This document shows positions 25,109 through 33,683 of a stretch of 33,805 nucleotides of DNA, in pieces (the stretch's first letter is position 1; each line of letters starts with the position of its first letter). The position numbers and the translations under genes were made by a program. The notes beneath the pieces were generated by a model. That model was not told the origin of the DNA. It worked only from the letters and a program-made list of their open reading frames with translations, and did no database searches. Source of the DNA: an uncultured Eubacteriales bacterium (GTDB lineage: Bacteria > Bacillota > Clostridia > Oscillospirales > Acutalibacteraceae); the NCBI GenBank assembly GCA_900315465.1, contig OMZF01000144.1, positions 1 to 33,805 of the forward strand, in the 5' to 3' direction.

Positions 25109-26609
25109 TAAATATGCCGTTTTGAAAAAATATTTCGGTTATAACAGCTTCCGTAAGGGACAACAGGAAATAATAGATTCTATTCTTGGTGGTCGGGATG
25201 TTCTGGCAGTCATGCCAACGGGTGCAGGGAAATCCCTTTGCTATCAGATACCTGCACTTATGCTCAGAGGTATAACTCTTGTTGTATCACCTCTTATCTC
25301 TCTTATGCAGGATCAGGTGAGGATACTCAAAGCTTCGGGTGTGCCTGCTGCATATCTGAACAGTTCCCTTACACCTGCACAGATAAGACTTGCTACGGAA
25401 AGAGCGGCTCAGGGTTGGTACAAGATAATCTACGTTGCACCTGAAAGACTGATGTCGGAGAACTTTATTGAATTTGCGGTTCATGCGGATATTTCCATGG
25501 TAGCGGTTGATGAAGCACATTGTATATCAATGTGGGGACATGAATTCCGTCCGGGTTACAGAAAAATATCAGAATTTGTAAATAAACTTCCATTTCGTCC
25601 GGTTATTGCGGCATTTACGGCTACAGCTGACGGCAAAGTACGCTATGATATTTCAAAAATGCTTTGTCTTAGGAATTATTTTCAGTATAGTTCGGGATTT
25701 GACAGACCCGAGCTGTATTTTTCGGCTGTATGTATGGATAATGGTGAGAGGGATTTTGAGCATGATAAGGGGCTTAATTTTCTGATAAGCTATATCAAAG
25801 GTCATAAGGAAGAAAGCGGCATAGTATATTGTGTTACAAGAGGTCAAACACAGGCAGTATATGAAGCTTTGGCTGAAGAAGACATACGTTCATGCATATA
25901 TCATGCCGGAATAGACAATCAGACAAGAAAACAGATACAGGAGGATTTTACCTTTGACAGAGTAAAAGTTATAATAGCTACAAATGCATTCGGAATGGGT
26001 ATTGATAAGCCGGATATACGATATGTAATAAATTACGGTATGCCTCCAACTATCGAGGATTATTATCAGCAAGCAGGAAGAGCAGGGAGAGATGGTCAGC
26101 CGGCGGACTGTATTCTGCTTTACGATAACAAAGGATATATGCTTATAAAAAATTCCTTTATACTCCGTCCCCGTGAGGATGATGAAATGTCACCCGAAGA
26201 CAGAAGAAAATATATTTCTGTACAGCTTTCCAAGCTTTCAAAAATGTATCGTTATGCTTTTTCTGATAAAATATGTCTCCGCAAACAGATTTTAGAATAT
26301 TTCGGGGAAAAAGCACCCAAAAAATGCAATAATTGCAGTGTTTGCAGAAAAATATCTCTTATTCAGGTACAAAAAACAACTGTTGATTATGATAAGGAAC
26401 TTTACGAAAAACTCAGATCGCATATTAAGATCCTTTCAATTCGCAGCGGACTGCCCGTATATGCCATTGCAAGTTATTCTGTATTGCAGGAGATAGCAAA
26501 GGCAAAACCAAAAAATATGTCGGAATTAAGAAAAATAAAGGGACTGAGCGAGGAAAAACTCCGCAGATACGGGCAAGATATTATTGATATAACATCAAAA
26601 TACAAATAG
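25101..26609 (+). CDS. recQ: RecQ-family ATP-dependent DNA helicase
   Basis: 502 residues. RecQ unwinds DNA 3' to 5' in recombination and fork repair. Helicase motifs are complete: FRKGQQEII (17-25), Walker A MPTGAGKS (38-45), DEAHCISMWGHEFRPGY (137-153), TATA near 174, GMGIDKPDIRYVI (298-310) and QQAGRAGRDG (323-332). A four-Cys zinc site follows (Cys 392, 409, 412, 415). The sequence then goes almost at once into an HRDC domain (about 430-500, ending KGLSEEKLRRYG). The winged-helix RQC domain of about 100 residues normally found between them is missing, which explains the short length. The start is a TTG inside the preceding gene; GGAG lies 12 bases upstream. Confidence 0.92.
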   Translation: MIDKYAVLKKYFGYNSFRKGQQEIIDSILGGRDVLAVMPTGAGKSLCYQIPALMLRGITLVVSPLISLMQDQVRILKASGVPAAYLNSSLTPAQIRLATERAAQGWYKIIYVAPERLMSENFIEFAVHADISMVAVDEAHCISMWGHEFRPGYRKISEFVNKLPFRPVIAAFTATADGKVRYDISKMLCLRNYFQYSSGFDRPELYFSAVCMDNGERDFEHDKGLNFLISYIKGHKEESGIVYCVTRGQTQAVYEALAEEDIRSCIYHAGIDNQTRKQIQEDFTFDRVKVIIATNAFGMGIDKPDIRYVINYGMPPTIEDYYQQAGRAGRDGQPADCILLYDNKGYMLIKNSFILRPREDDEMSPEDRRKYISVQLSKLSKMYRYAFSDKICLRKQILEYFGEKAPKKCNNCSVCRKISLIQVQKTTVDYDKELYEKLRSHIKILSIRSGLPVYAIASYSVLQEIAKAKPKNMSELRKIKGLSEEKLRRYGQDIIDITSKYK

Positions 26610-26639
26610 TATAATTATACATAATGTACAGGTGATCAT

Positions 26640-27320
26640 ATGAATGAAACGGTAAGAAATGAGCTTCTTTCAAAAGGTGACAGTAAATTAGCGGATTTCG
26701 CAGGGAAAATCGTACCAAAAGCAGGTAATATGATAGGTATTCGAGTACCTGTTTTAAGAGACTTTGCAAAAAAGCTTGCAAAAGAACAGGGGGAAACTGC
26801 CCTTTGCGGAGATGATATTTATTACGAAGAAAAAATGCTTCGTGGTATGGTCATAGGTTATCTTAAAACGGATATAAAAAGAAAAATGGATCTTATAAAA
26901 AATTTTGTTCCGGTAATAGATAATTGGGCGGTATGTGACAGCTTTTGTCCTACGCTTAAAATAAAGAAAAATGACCTTGCAGTAATATGGGATTTCATAC
27001 AGCCTTACCTTAATTCAGACAAGGAATTTTATATACGTTTCGGAGTGATAATGCTGCTTGATTATTACATAAATGACGATTATATAGACAGTACACTTGA
27101 AGCACTTAAAAATGTTGATACAACGGCTTATTATGCATCTATGGCGGCAGCATGGACAATGGCTGAATGTTTTATAAAATATCCGGACAAGACACTTCCG
27201 TATATTACTGAAAGAGTATTTGACAAGGCTACTCACAATCGTACAATACAAAAGCTTTGCGATTCTTACAGGGTAAGTGCTGAGGATAAGGAAATGCTAA
27301 GGAAAACAAAAATATACTGA
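26640..27320 (+). CDS. AlkD-like DNA alkylation repair protein
   Basis: 226 residues, all helical HEAT-like repeats as in AlkC/AlkD DNA glycosylases, which remove alkylated bases such as 3-methyladenine. Characteristic segments are GIRVPVLRDFAKKLAKE, EEKMLRGMVIGYLK, VIDNWAVCDSFCPTLK, EFYIRFGVIMLLDYYI and TTAYYASMAAAWTMAECFIKYP. The NWAVCDSF aromatic/Asp pair corresponds to the lesion-contacting region. AGGTGAT lies five bases before the ATG. It is 30 bases after recQ and without a terminator between, so likely in the same transcript. Confidence 0.88.
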   Translation: MNETVRNELLSKGDSKLADFAGKIVPKAGNMIGIRVPVLRDFAKKLAKEQGETALCGDDIYYEEKMLRGMVIGYLKTDIKRKMDLIKNFVPVIDNWAVCDSFCPTLKIKKNDLAVIWDFIQPYLNSDKEFYIRFGVIMLLDYYINDDYIDSTLEALKNVDTTAYYASMAAAWTMAECFIKYPDKTLPYITERVFDKATHNRTIQKLCDSYRVSAEDKEMLRKTKIY

Positions 27321-27400
27321 AAGTTTATTATACAAAAAGTATAACATTACTTTAGGTATATAAATAATATATATTACAGATAGTATAATATGGAGAGAAA

Positions 27401-27715
27401 ATGACAAGAGAAACAGCTAAAAGAATGATAAAGGGTCATCCTCGTGACAGACAGCAAACAGCTCAAAGGGATATTGAAGAAAGAGATTATGTAACCGAAA
27501 AGATTATTCCCATATTTGAGCTTGACGGGAATAATTATCAGTTTACAGCTATGTACAAATTCAAAGCTGCAGACGGAGAATATGTATACGGCAGGGCAAT
27601 GACAATAGATGAACTTTGCAATATGCAATCAGAAGCGGCAAGAGGGGAAGCTTTTCGCATAATATATCTTAGAAATTCACGTATAATCGTAGAAATAGAA
27701 GAAGATAATTTATAA
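27401..27715 (+). CDS. Hypothetical 104-residue soluble protein
   Basis: I do not recognise this protein. The first 30 residues are basic and helical (MTRETAKRMIKGHPRDRQQ, then acidic EERDYVTEK). The rest looks like a small beta-rich domain (KIIPIFELDGNNYQFTAMYKF, YVYGRAMTID, FRIIYLRNSRIIVEIEED). There is no signal peptide, membrane helix or metal motif. GGAGAG lies three bases before the ATG. It is 80 bases after the AlkD-like gene in the same direction and may belong to that transcript; a TATAAT at 27384 is too close to the start to be its promoter. The open frame, codon use and ribosome site support a real gene. Confidence 0.65.
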   Translation: MTRETAKRMIKGHPRDRQQTAQRDIEERDYVTEKIIPIFELDGNNYQFTAMYKFKAADGEYVYGRAMTIDELCNMQSEAARGEAFRIIYLRNSRIIVEIEEDNL

Positions 27716-27771
27716 AATACTTCTTCCTATTCTTTAAACTTGTCACTTTGAGTGAATTGACTATCCTTAGA

Positions 27772-27872
27772 AGATTCTTCGTCACTTCGTTCCTCAGAAT
27801 GACAGGTTTGTTACACTTCTCAAAATAACACATCAGCCCCCCGAATGTCATTCCGAACGAAGTGAGGAATCT
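27772..27872. repeat. REP/MITE-like imperfect palindrome
   Basis: Arm AGATTCTTCGTCACTTCG... (27772-27804) is the inverted, slightly diverged copy of TGTCATTCCGAACGAAGTG... (27846-27872), about 41 bases apart. This TGTCATTC-GA--GAAGTGA--AATCT motif is a repeat I recall from many bacterial genomes, dispersed between genes. It has no coding capacity and can form a hairpin. Confidence 0.75.
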
Positions 27873-27933
27873 TTCACGAGCTGCCATTTACTCAAATAAT
27901 ATTATAAATTCAAATATCAAAGGTGGGATATTA

Positions 27934-28830
27934 GTGGAAACTGTTCTTAAAACAAATGAACTTACCAAATCATATGGTCGTCAAACCGTATTGGATGGTG
28001 TAAGCCTTGAGGTAAAAAAGGGTGATATATACGGCTTTGTAGGGAAAAACGGAGCAGGGAAAACTACCTTTATACGCATTATAATGGGACTTGCAAAGGC
28101 AGACAGTGGAAGTGTTGAACTGTTTTCGGGAGAAAAGCTGGAGTTTGCAAGAAGAAAAGTAGGAAGCCTTATTGAAAGTCCCGCACTCTATACGAATATG
28201 TCTGCTTTGGAAAATCTGAAAATGTGCTGTGATATTTTAGGTGAGGATAAAAAACAGGCAGAGGAAATACTCGAAATAGTGGGTCTTTCGGATACCGGAA
28301 GAAAAAAAGCAGGTAATTTTTCCTTAGGAATGAAACAGCGTTTAGGTATCGGTATGGCACTTGTCGGAGATCCCGAACTTCTTATACTCGACGAGCCTAT
28401 AAACGGACTTGACCCAACAGGTATAGTTGAAATAAGAGAGCTTTTACTCAGACTTAAAAATGAAAAAAACAAGACAGTTTTCATTTCAAGCCATATACTC
28501 GGAGAGCTTGAAAAGATCTCAACACGTTATGCCATAATTGCTAAGGGAAAGCTTATAGAAGAAATAACAGCAGAAGAACTTAAAAAGAAATGCGGACTTA
28601 CCACTTTAATAAAAACAGATTCTCCCGACAAGGCAGAAAAAATAATCCGTAGGGTACTTAGCACCGATAAAACAGAGGTCAGGAAAAACGGTATTATTGC
28701 AGTTTCGGCAGAAATAAAAAATATAGGTGAGCTTACCAATGCACTTTATACGGAGTCCGTTACCGTATCTGAAATAAATACATCAGACAGTGATGCGGAA
28801 AATTATTTTATCAGAAAAATGGAGGGGTAA
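27934..28830 (+). CDS. ABC transporter ATP-binding protein, BcrA-like
   Basis: 298 residues. It pairs with the permease that follows to form an ABC-2 exporter of the type that removes bacitracin or lantibiotics (BcrAB family). Motifs: Walker A FVGKNGAGKTT (about 40-50), signature FSLGMKQRLGIGMAL, Walker B LLILDEPINGLDP and the switch His in FISSHIL. The C-terminal third (about 215-298) is the regulatory extension of this family. The start is GTG 27934, set by AGGTGG, and not an earlier ATG that lies in the repeat element. No two-component bacitracin sensor lies next to it, so the substrate is open. Confidence 0.9.
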   Translation: METVLKTNELTKSYGRQTVLDGVSLEVKKGDIYGFVGKNGAGKTTFIRIIMGLAKADSGSVELFSGEKLEFARRKVGSLIESPALYTNMSALENLKMCCDILGEDKKQAEEILEIVGLSDTGRKKAGNFSLGMKQRLGIGMALVGDPELLILDEPINGLDPTGIVEIRELLLRLKNEKNKTVFISSHILGELEKISTRYAIIAKGKLIEEITAEELKKKCGLTTLIKTDSPDKAEKIIRRVLSTDKTEVRKNGIIAVSAEIKNIGELTNALYTESVTVSEINTSDSDAENYFIRKMEG

Positions 28831-28832
28831 CT

Positions 28833-29654
28833 TTGGGCGGTCTTATCAAAACTCAGCTGAAACTTTTATCCAAAAGCAAGAGTCTGATAGTATGCATGAT
28901 AATTGCTGTAGCACTTGGCATAACCATGACTTTGATTTACAATTATTTCTGGGAGCAAAGGGGAGATAAGATTGCAATGTCCTATGCCCTTATGCGTCAG
29001 TATGGGATGAACACCGAACTTTTAGATACAGCTCTTGATTCTATCCCTCAGAATAATCTGTGGTCATATGTAAATATATTCTTTTCCGATGGCGGTATAT
29101 GGCTTATATCATGCTGCTGCGGATGTGCCTTTTTAAGCAGTGAATATAATATGGGTACTCTTAAAAATCCTGTTTCACGTGGCTGTAAAAGGTGGAAGGT
29201 ATATTTTACAAAGCTTTTGGCAGGAATAATTGATGTATTTCTTGTTGCTTTGGCTTATGTAGGCTCGGGAACGATAACTGCTGCTTTCGTTGTTAAAAAT
29301 AATGGAACGGCAGGTGCAGGGGATATAATAGTTGTTATGATATGTTATATCCTGCTTTTGATAGCTATGGCATCATTTTTTATGCTTCTTACGGTATTAT
29401 TCCATCGTACAGGATTTTCGGCGGCAGCAGCTATTGCAGGCCCTATGCTTATATCCTCTCTGCTTAATGTTATAGCTACTGTAAACGAAAATGCATCAAC
29501 TCTTTCAAGGTATTTGCTTATGGAGAGTTTTATTACTGTTGAACCGTCTGTATTAAGAGGTGAAACATACATAACCATTCTTACGGCTTTGGCATATATC
29601 ATTGTTACCTGTACTGTCGGATTCCTTGTTTTCAGGAGAAGTGAGATAAAATAA
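28833..29654 (+). CDS. ABC-2 type permease, BcrB-like
   Basis: 273 residues with six hydrophobic segments (about 20-38, 88-106, 128-150, 165-195, 200-218, 248-268), the layout of ABC-2 permeases. FLSSEYNMGTLKNPVSRGCKRWKVYFTKLL is the cytoplasmic coupling segment that contacts the ATPase. The start codon is TTG, with GGAGGGG five bases upstream and the ATPase stop two bases before. A good terminator follows. Its likely job is export or self-protection; the substrate is not evident. Confidence 0.87.
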   Translation: MGGLIKTQLKLLSKSKSLIVCMIIAVALGITMTLIYNYFWEQRGDKIAMSYALMRQYGMNTELLDTALDSIPQNNLWSYVNIFFSDGGIWLISCCCGCAFLSSEYNMGTLKNPVSRGCKRWKVYFTKLLAGIIDVFLVALAYVGSGTITAAFVVKNNGTAGAGDIIVVMICYILLLIAMASFFMLLTVLFHRTGFSAAAAIAGPMLISSLLNVIATVNENASTLSRYLLMESFITVEPSVLRGETYITILTALAYIIVTCTVGFLVFRRSEIK

Positions 29655-29657
29655 TAT

Positions 29658-29695
29658 ATGCACCTTGCACAGTATTTGCAAGGTGCATTTTTTAT
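29658..29695 (+). terminator. Terminator of the ABC exporter operon
   Basis: ATGCACCTTGCA (29658-29669) pairs perfectly with TGCAAGGTGCAT (29677-29688), followed by TTTTTTAT. Confidence 0.9.
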
Positions 29696-29702
29696 GTATA
29701 AA

Positions 29703-29739
29703 TGCACAAAGCACAGCCGATTCGACCGTGCTTTGTGCA
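29703..29739 (-). terminator. Terminator-like hairpin facing the htrA side
   Basis: TGCACAAAGCAC (29703-29714) pairs with GTGCTTTGTGCA (29728-29739). On the minus strand the tail is TTTATAC; on the plus strand it is AAAAAGG. It can end the htrA transcript, although it lies 175 bases past the stop codon. Confidence 0.5.
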
Positions 29740-29913
29740 AAAAGGAAGGGATAATGAAAAAACAACAAAGAGTTGATAAAAGATGAAGAAAACATGCTCT
29801 ATGCATTAATATTACCACAACAACCTTAATAATTCAATAGTTTTTTCAAATATGATATTTTTTCTTGTAAAGTAACTAATTTATTTGTGCATTATTGGTC
29901 AAATCAGCTAAAC

Positions 29914-31257
29914 TTAGTCTTGATTGTCACTATCCTCAATAAGCTTGACGCTTACCTCGAAAGTACGGGCTTTATCACTGCCTGATGAAGAAGGATGATA
30001 TATTTTAAGCTTTATTGTATCATCCGGCTTATATTTTTTAAGTTCATCTATCATATCTACAGAGGATTTTATGATCTCTCCATTTATGGCTATTATTATA
30101 TCATTCTTTTTTACATCAGTAGAAGCAAGCGGACTTTCCGACCTTATTCTTGTTATCATCATACCCTGAGGTATTCCGTTAGCCTTTGACATATACAAAG
30201 TACAGCTTTTTCCCTCTATTCCCAGAGTTCCACGGTCATTTATATAACCGTATTTTATAAGCTTGTTTACTATATCTATGACTGTATTGCTGGGTATCGC
30301 AAAACCCATGCCCTCAAATTCAACAGCCGCAAGCTTTGCTGTATTTATACCTATTACCTGTCCCTGTTCATTTATTAAAGCTCCGCCCGAATTTCCGGGA
30401 TTTATTGCCGCATCTGTCTGGATATATTTGATATATCCGGAATCAAGTACACGGTTTACAGCCGATACAGACCCCTGTGTCATAGAATTTGAAAAGGCAG
30501 AACCGCCAGGATTTCCTATTGCAAAAGCCTGCTGTCCGACTTTTATCTTATCCGAATCCGCAAATGATGCTACTTTCAGGTTTTTTGCATCTATTTTAAT
30601 CACAGCAAGGTCTGTTTTCACATCTATTCCCACTATTGTACCGAGATATTGTTTATCATTAGAAAGAGTTACCATAACTCCTGTTTTGGTGGAATCGTCA
30701 ACAACATGGCTGTTAGTGGCAATATAGCCGTCTTCGGTTATTATTATTCCCGATCCCTCACCGAGAGCATCAAGCGTATAGTCTTTTCCTGATTTATACG
30801 ATGTTATACAGACTACTGACTCTGATACATTTGAATAAACTTCGTTTGCTATCCGGGTTTCATCTGATTGAACTTCATCAGTTTCGACAGAGCTTATCTG
30901 AGGCCCGTTCACGTCAGGTTTTACTGAGGGAGCGGATGGAAGTGAATACTCCTCGGCATATGATGATTCATCGTCATGTACATCGGGTACTGTTTTAGGT
31001 TTTCCTTTTACCGCTACTCCCCCGGCAGTTATAAATAATATTACTGCGACCAATATAATACTTACCGCACCCGATACACAAATCAATGCTGATTTGCCCC
31101 TGCCTGTTTTTCTTACAGGAGGAGGTGGTGGGGGTGGATTATATCCGTAAAACGGTGCTGCACCGAAAGGGACGGGAAACTGAAAATTTGCCTGCGGCGG
31201 AGGAAACGGAGGTGACGGATAGGCATTAAAAGCCGATGGATTATATTGATTGTTCAT
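29914..31257 (-). CDS. htrA: HtrA/DegP-like membrane-anchored serine protease
   Basis: 447 residues. The protein degrades misfolded exported proteins at the cell surface. A Pro/Gly/Tyr-rich cytoplasmic head (1-50, with a run of seven prolines) leads to one membrane helix (57-78), an acidic linker, a trypsin-like domain and a PDZ domain (about 345-440). The triad is intact: His 184 in TNSHVV, Asp 216 in TDLAVI, Ser 290 in GNSGGAL. GGAGG lies just before the ATG. The gene is 14 bases after the sensor kinase, so regulator, kinase and protease form one operon, as in CiaRH-HtrA type envelope-stress loci. Confidence 0.93.
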   Translation of the reverse strand: MNNQYNPSAFNAYPSPPFPPPQANFQFPVPFGAAPFYGYNPPPPPPPVRKTGRGKSALICVSGAVSIILVAVILFITAGGVAVKGKPKTVPDVHDDESSYAEEYSLPSAPSVKPDVNGPQISSVETDEVQSDETRIANEVYSNVSESVVCITSYKSGKDYTLDALGEGSGIIITEDGYIATNSHVVDDSTKTGVMVTLSNDKQYLGTIVGIDVKTDLAVIKIDAKNLKVASFADSDKIKVGQQAFAIGNPGGSAFSNSMTQGSVSAVNRVLDSGYIKYIQTDAAINPGNSGGALINEQGQVIGINTAKLAAVEFEGMGFAIPSNTVIDIVNKLIKYGYINDRGTLGIEGKSCTLYMSKANGIPQGMMITRIRSESPLASTDVKKNDIIIAINGEIIKSSVDMIDELKKYKPDDTIKLKIYHPSSSGSDKARTFEVSVKLIEDSDNQD

Positions 31258-31271
31258 ATGTGCCTCCTGTT

Positions 31272-32831
31272 TTATTGTTTTTTCTCTTGTTTTTTAGGAA
31301 TATTGAATTTGAACAGTGTATATACACCATATTCGCTTTCAGCGGTTATTTCACCGCCATGTTTTCTTATTATGCTTCGCACAAGGTAAAGTCCCAGACC
31401 GAGTCCTTTTTTATCCTTGCTTCGTGATTTGTCAGTTTTATAAAATCTGTCGAATACAAGAGGAATTTCGGCTTTTTTGATACCCTGTCCGCTGTTTTTG
31501 ATAAAGAATTCCGTATCGGTAGAGGTCTCGGTTATATTGAATTCTATATAACCTCCGTCATCAGTAAATTTGACCGCATTTTCAACAAGGTTATATATCA
31601 CCTGATGAAGCAGGTCTTTGTCACCGTTTACCATTTTCGGAGTTATTTCATCAAGTCCTTTTATTTCAATATTTTTCTTGTCGATTTCTCTTTCAAATGT
31701 TATAACGACTGTAACGAGCGTTGAAAACAAATCAAAATTACGGTAGTTTATTTTAAGCTCACCGTTGTCTATTCGTGACAGGTTAAGCATTGAATGTACA
31801 AGACGTGAAAGTCTTTTTACTTCATCTGATACGATATTCAGGTAATAATTCTGTTTTTCCTTCGGTATAGTACCGTCAAGAATACCGTCTATAAAGCCTG
31901 AGATCGTTGTCATAGGCGTTTTTAGTTCATGCGATACATTTGCAATAAAGCTTTTTCTTGTTATTTCGGATGATGAAAGCGATTCTGCCATATTATTGAA
32001 TGATACGGCAAGTTCTCCTATTTCATCATTTGTGGTTTCGCTTACACGAACAGAAAAATCACCTTTACCGAATTGTTTTGCTGCCACAGCCATTTGTTTA
32101 AGAGGTTTTACCATGTTATATGAAAATATACTTATGGCAAGTATTGACAGTGAAAGTGCCGCAACCGCCGAAAGTATGAACAACCTCAGCACTATTTCCG
32201 TTATGCTTGACATATCATCCGCATCGGCTGTAACTATCGCTACTCCTACCAAAGCAGTGTTTTCTGTACTTTTTACAGAAACATTGGACTGTTTGAAGTA
32301 AAGAGGCAGTGCTACTATATAACGGTCTGATTTATATATACCGTCAAGAGTACCCTTGGCAGAATATTTGCCTGTTTGTATGGCTAAACGGGCTATTTCG
32401 GGAGAAATAAGATTTCCTTCAAGTATAGTCCTGTCGTTCGATGCAACAAAAAAAGCCTGATAATCAGAATTCAGCAGCATTATATCTATGTTGTTATCTT
32501 CAGCTGTAAAAGAAAGTGTCTGTCGGAATTCGATCTCGTTTTTAATGTTGTATGTTGCCCTGCCGTTGACCGGTATATTAGGCAATATTCTGTCTACTGT
32601 ATATTCGGCAATATTATTTGTTTTCTGTTCAAGCTGGCTTATCTGCTGGTTTGTCCAGAAATTTGATATAACAAGTGTAAGTATAGTTCCGAGCAGAAGA
32701 AAACTCAGGAATACTATAATAAGACTTACACTCATATATTTGGTAAAGAGAGATTGTTTATAATAGACTTTAGGAGGAATAAATCTTGCGATTTTTTTCC
32801 ATAGTCCCGATATTTTATTCTTTAACCTCAA
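31272..32831 (-). CDS. Sensor histidine kinase with HAMP domain
   Basis: 519 residues. Two membrane helices (33-57 and about 216-240) flank a 155-residue extracellular sensor domain of the CACHE/PAS-like type (LLNSDYQAFFVASN, YIVALPLYF). HAMP (241-293), HisKA with the phospho-acceptor His 301 in NVSHELKTPM, and an ATPase domain with NLVENAVKF, FDRFYKTDKSRS and GLGLGLYLVRSI follow. It should phosphorylate the response regulator encoded just upstream. The start is a TTG overlapping the end of that gene by 17 bases; no ATG in frame lies nearby, so translation probably couples. The signal is likely cell-envelope stress, judging from htrA downstream. Confidence 0.92.
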   Translation of the reverse strand: MRLKNKISGLWKKIARFIPPKVYYKQSLFTKYMSVSLIIVFLSFLLLGTILTLVISNFWTNQQISQLEQKTNNIAEYTVDRILPNIPVNGRATYNIKNEIEFRQTLSFTAEDNNIDIMLLNSDYQAFFVASNDRTILEGNLISPEIARLAIQTGKYSAKGTLDGIYKSDRYIVALPLYFKQSNVSVKSTENTALVGVAIVTADADDMSSITEIVLRLFILSAVAALSLSILAISIFSYNMVKPLKQMAVAAKQFGKGDFSVRVSETTNDEIGELAVSFNNMAESLSSSEITRKSFIANVSHELKTPMTTISGFIDGILDGTIPKEKQNYYLNIVSDEVKRLSRLVHSMLNLSRIDNGELKINYRNFDLFSTLVTVVITFEREIDKKNIEIKGLDEITPKMVNGDKDLLHQVIYNLVENAVKFTDDGGYIEFNITETSTDTEFFIKNSGQGIKKAEIPLVFDRFYKTDKSRSKDKKGLGLGLYLVRSIIRKHGGEITAESEYGVYTLFKFNIPKKQEKKQ

Positions 32832-33519
32832 ATTTATAACCTACTCCCCATACGGTCTTCAAAGCCCATTTATCCGACACGCCTTCGAGTTTTTCTCTCA
32901 AACGTTTTACATGAACGTCAACTGTTCTCGAATCACCGAAATAATCAAAGCCCCATATTTCATTAAGAAGCTGATCTCTTGTGAATACTCGGTTCGGGTT
33001 GCTTGCGAGGTGATAAATAAGCTCCATTTCCTTCGGAGGAGTGTCTATAGGTTCATTATTTACTCTCAGCTCATAGTTTGTGAGGTTTATTACAAGCTTA
33101 TCATAGCTTACTTCTTTTTTAGCAGTCTGTTCTTCAACAACGGATGTTTTATCATGCACACGTCGGAGTACAGCTTTTATTCTTGCCACTATCTCCTTTG
33201 TTTCAAACGGCTTTACAACATAGTCATCTGCTCCAAGCTCCAGACCGAGTACCTTGTCAAATACCTCTCCCTTTGCCGTCAGCATTATTATAGGGCATTG
33301 TGAAGTTTTTCGTATTTCGCGGCATACCTGCCAGCCGTCAAGGACAGGCAGCATTATATCAAGCATTACAAGATCAGGCTTTTCGGTTTTGAATTTTGTC
33401 ACAGCCTGACCGCCGTCATTTGCTATAACAACATCATATCCTTCTTTTTCTATATACAATCTGAGAAGTTCACAGATGTTTATGTCATCGTCAACGACCA
33501 GAATTTTTCCCATACTCAT
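32815..33519 (-). CDS. OmpR/PhoB-family response regulator
   Basis: 234 residues. The receiver domain has the acidic pocket Asp 10-12, phospho-acceptor Asp 54 (VMLDIMLP), Thr 81 and Lys 103 (VVKPFE). A winged-helix DNA-binding domain (about 135-232) has LTNYELRVN, PPKEMELIYHLASNPNRVFTRDQLL and the recognition helix SRTVDVHVKRLREKL. It should control its own operon and other envelope genes. AAGG lies seven bases before the ATG; a second ATG two codons later is also possible. The promoter region holds an inverted repeat that may be its binding site. Confidence 0.95.
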   Translation of the reverse strand: MSMGKILVVDDDINICELLRLYIEKEGYDVVIANDGGQAVTKFKTEKPDLVMLDIMLPVLDGWQVCREIRKTSQCPIIMLTAKGEVFDKVLGLELGADDYVVKPFETKEIVARIKAVLRRVHDKTSVVEEQTAKKEVSYDKLVINLTNYELRVNNEPIDTPPKEMELIYHLASNPNRVFTRDQLLNEIWGFDYFGDSRTVDVHVKRLREKLEGVSDKWALKTVWGVGYKFEVKE

Positions 33520-33562
33520 TTTATAACCTTCTTTCAGAATTTAATATTGTGTTACATTACCC

Positions 33563-33578
33563 CAAAGTAAACACTTTG
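33563..33578. promoter_or_regulatory. Inverted repeat at the regulator's transcription start
   Basis: CAAAGT-AAAC-ACTTTG is a perfect 6-bp inverted repeat just downstream of the -10 box, suited to a repressor or autoregulator. Confidence 0.45.
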
Positions 33579-33586
33579 CTATACTA

Positions 33587-33615
33587 ATTATACTTCAAAA
33601 AAAGCATTTCGTCAA
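33587..33615 (-). promoter_or_regulatory. SigA-type promoter of the regulator/kinase/htrA operon
   Basis: Minus strand TTGACG (33615-33610), 17-base spacer, TATAAT (33592-33587). The start would be near 33580, giving a leader of about 60 bases. Confidence 0.78.
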
Positions 33616-33647
33616 CCAAATGAATTGTCTCAAATATAAAAAGCGAA

Positions 33648-33676
33648 TTGACAGCAGAGAAATAAAAGTATATAAT
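33648..33676 (+). promoter_or_regulatory. Consensus promoter of rnpB
   Basis: TTGACA (33648-33653), 17 bases, TATAAT (33671-33676), about 10 bases before the RNase P RNA; divergent from the regulator promoter. Confidence 0.85.
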
Positions 33677-33683
33677 ATATTAT

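Noticed and set aside
27328..27344. Terminator after the AlkD-like gene
   Set aside because: A six-pair A/T stem with no U-run is too weak to call.
27384..27389. TATAAT as a promoter for the 104-residue gene
   Set aside because: Transcription would start inside the ribosome site, and no -35 lies 16-18 bases upstream.
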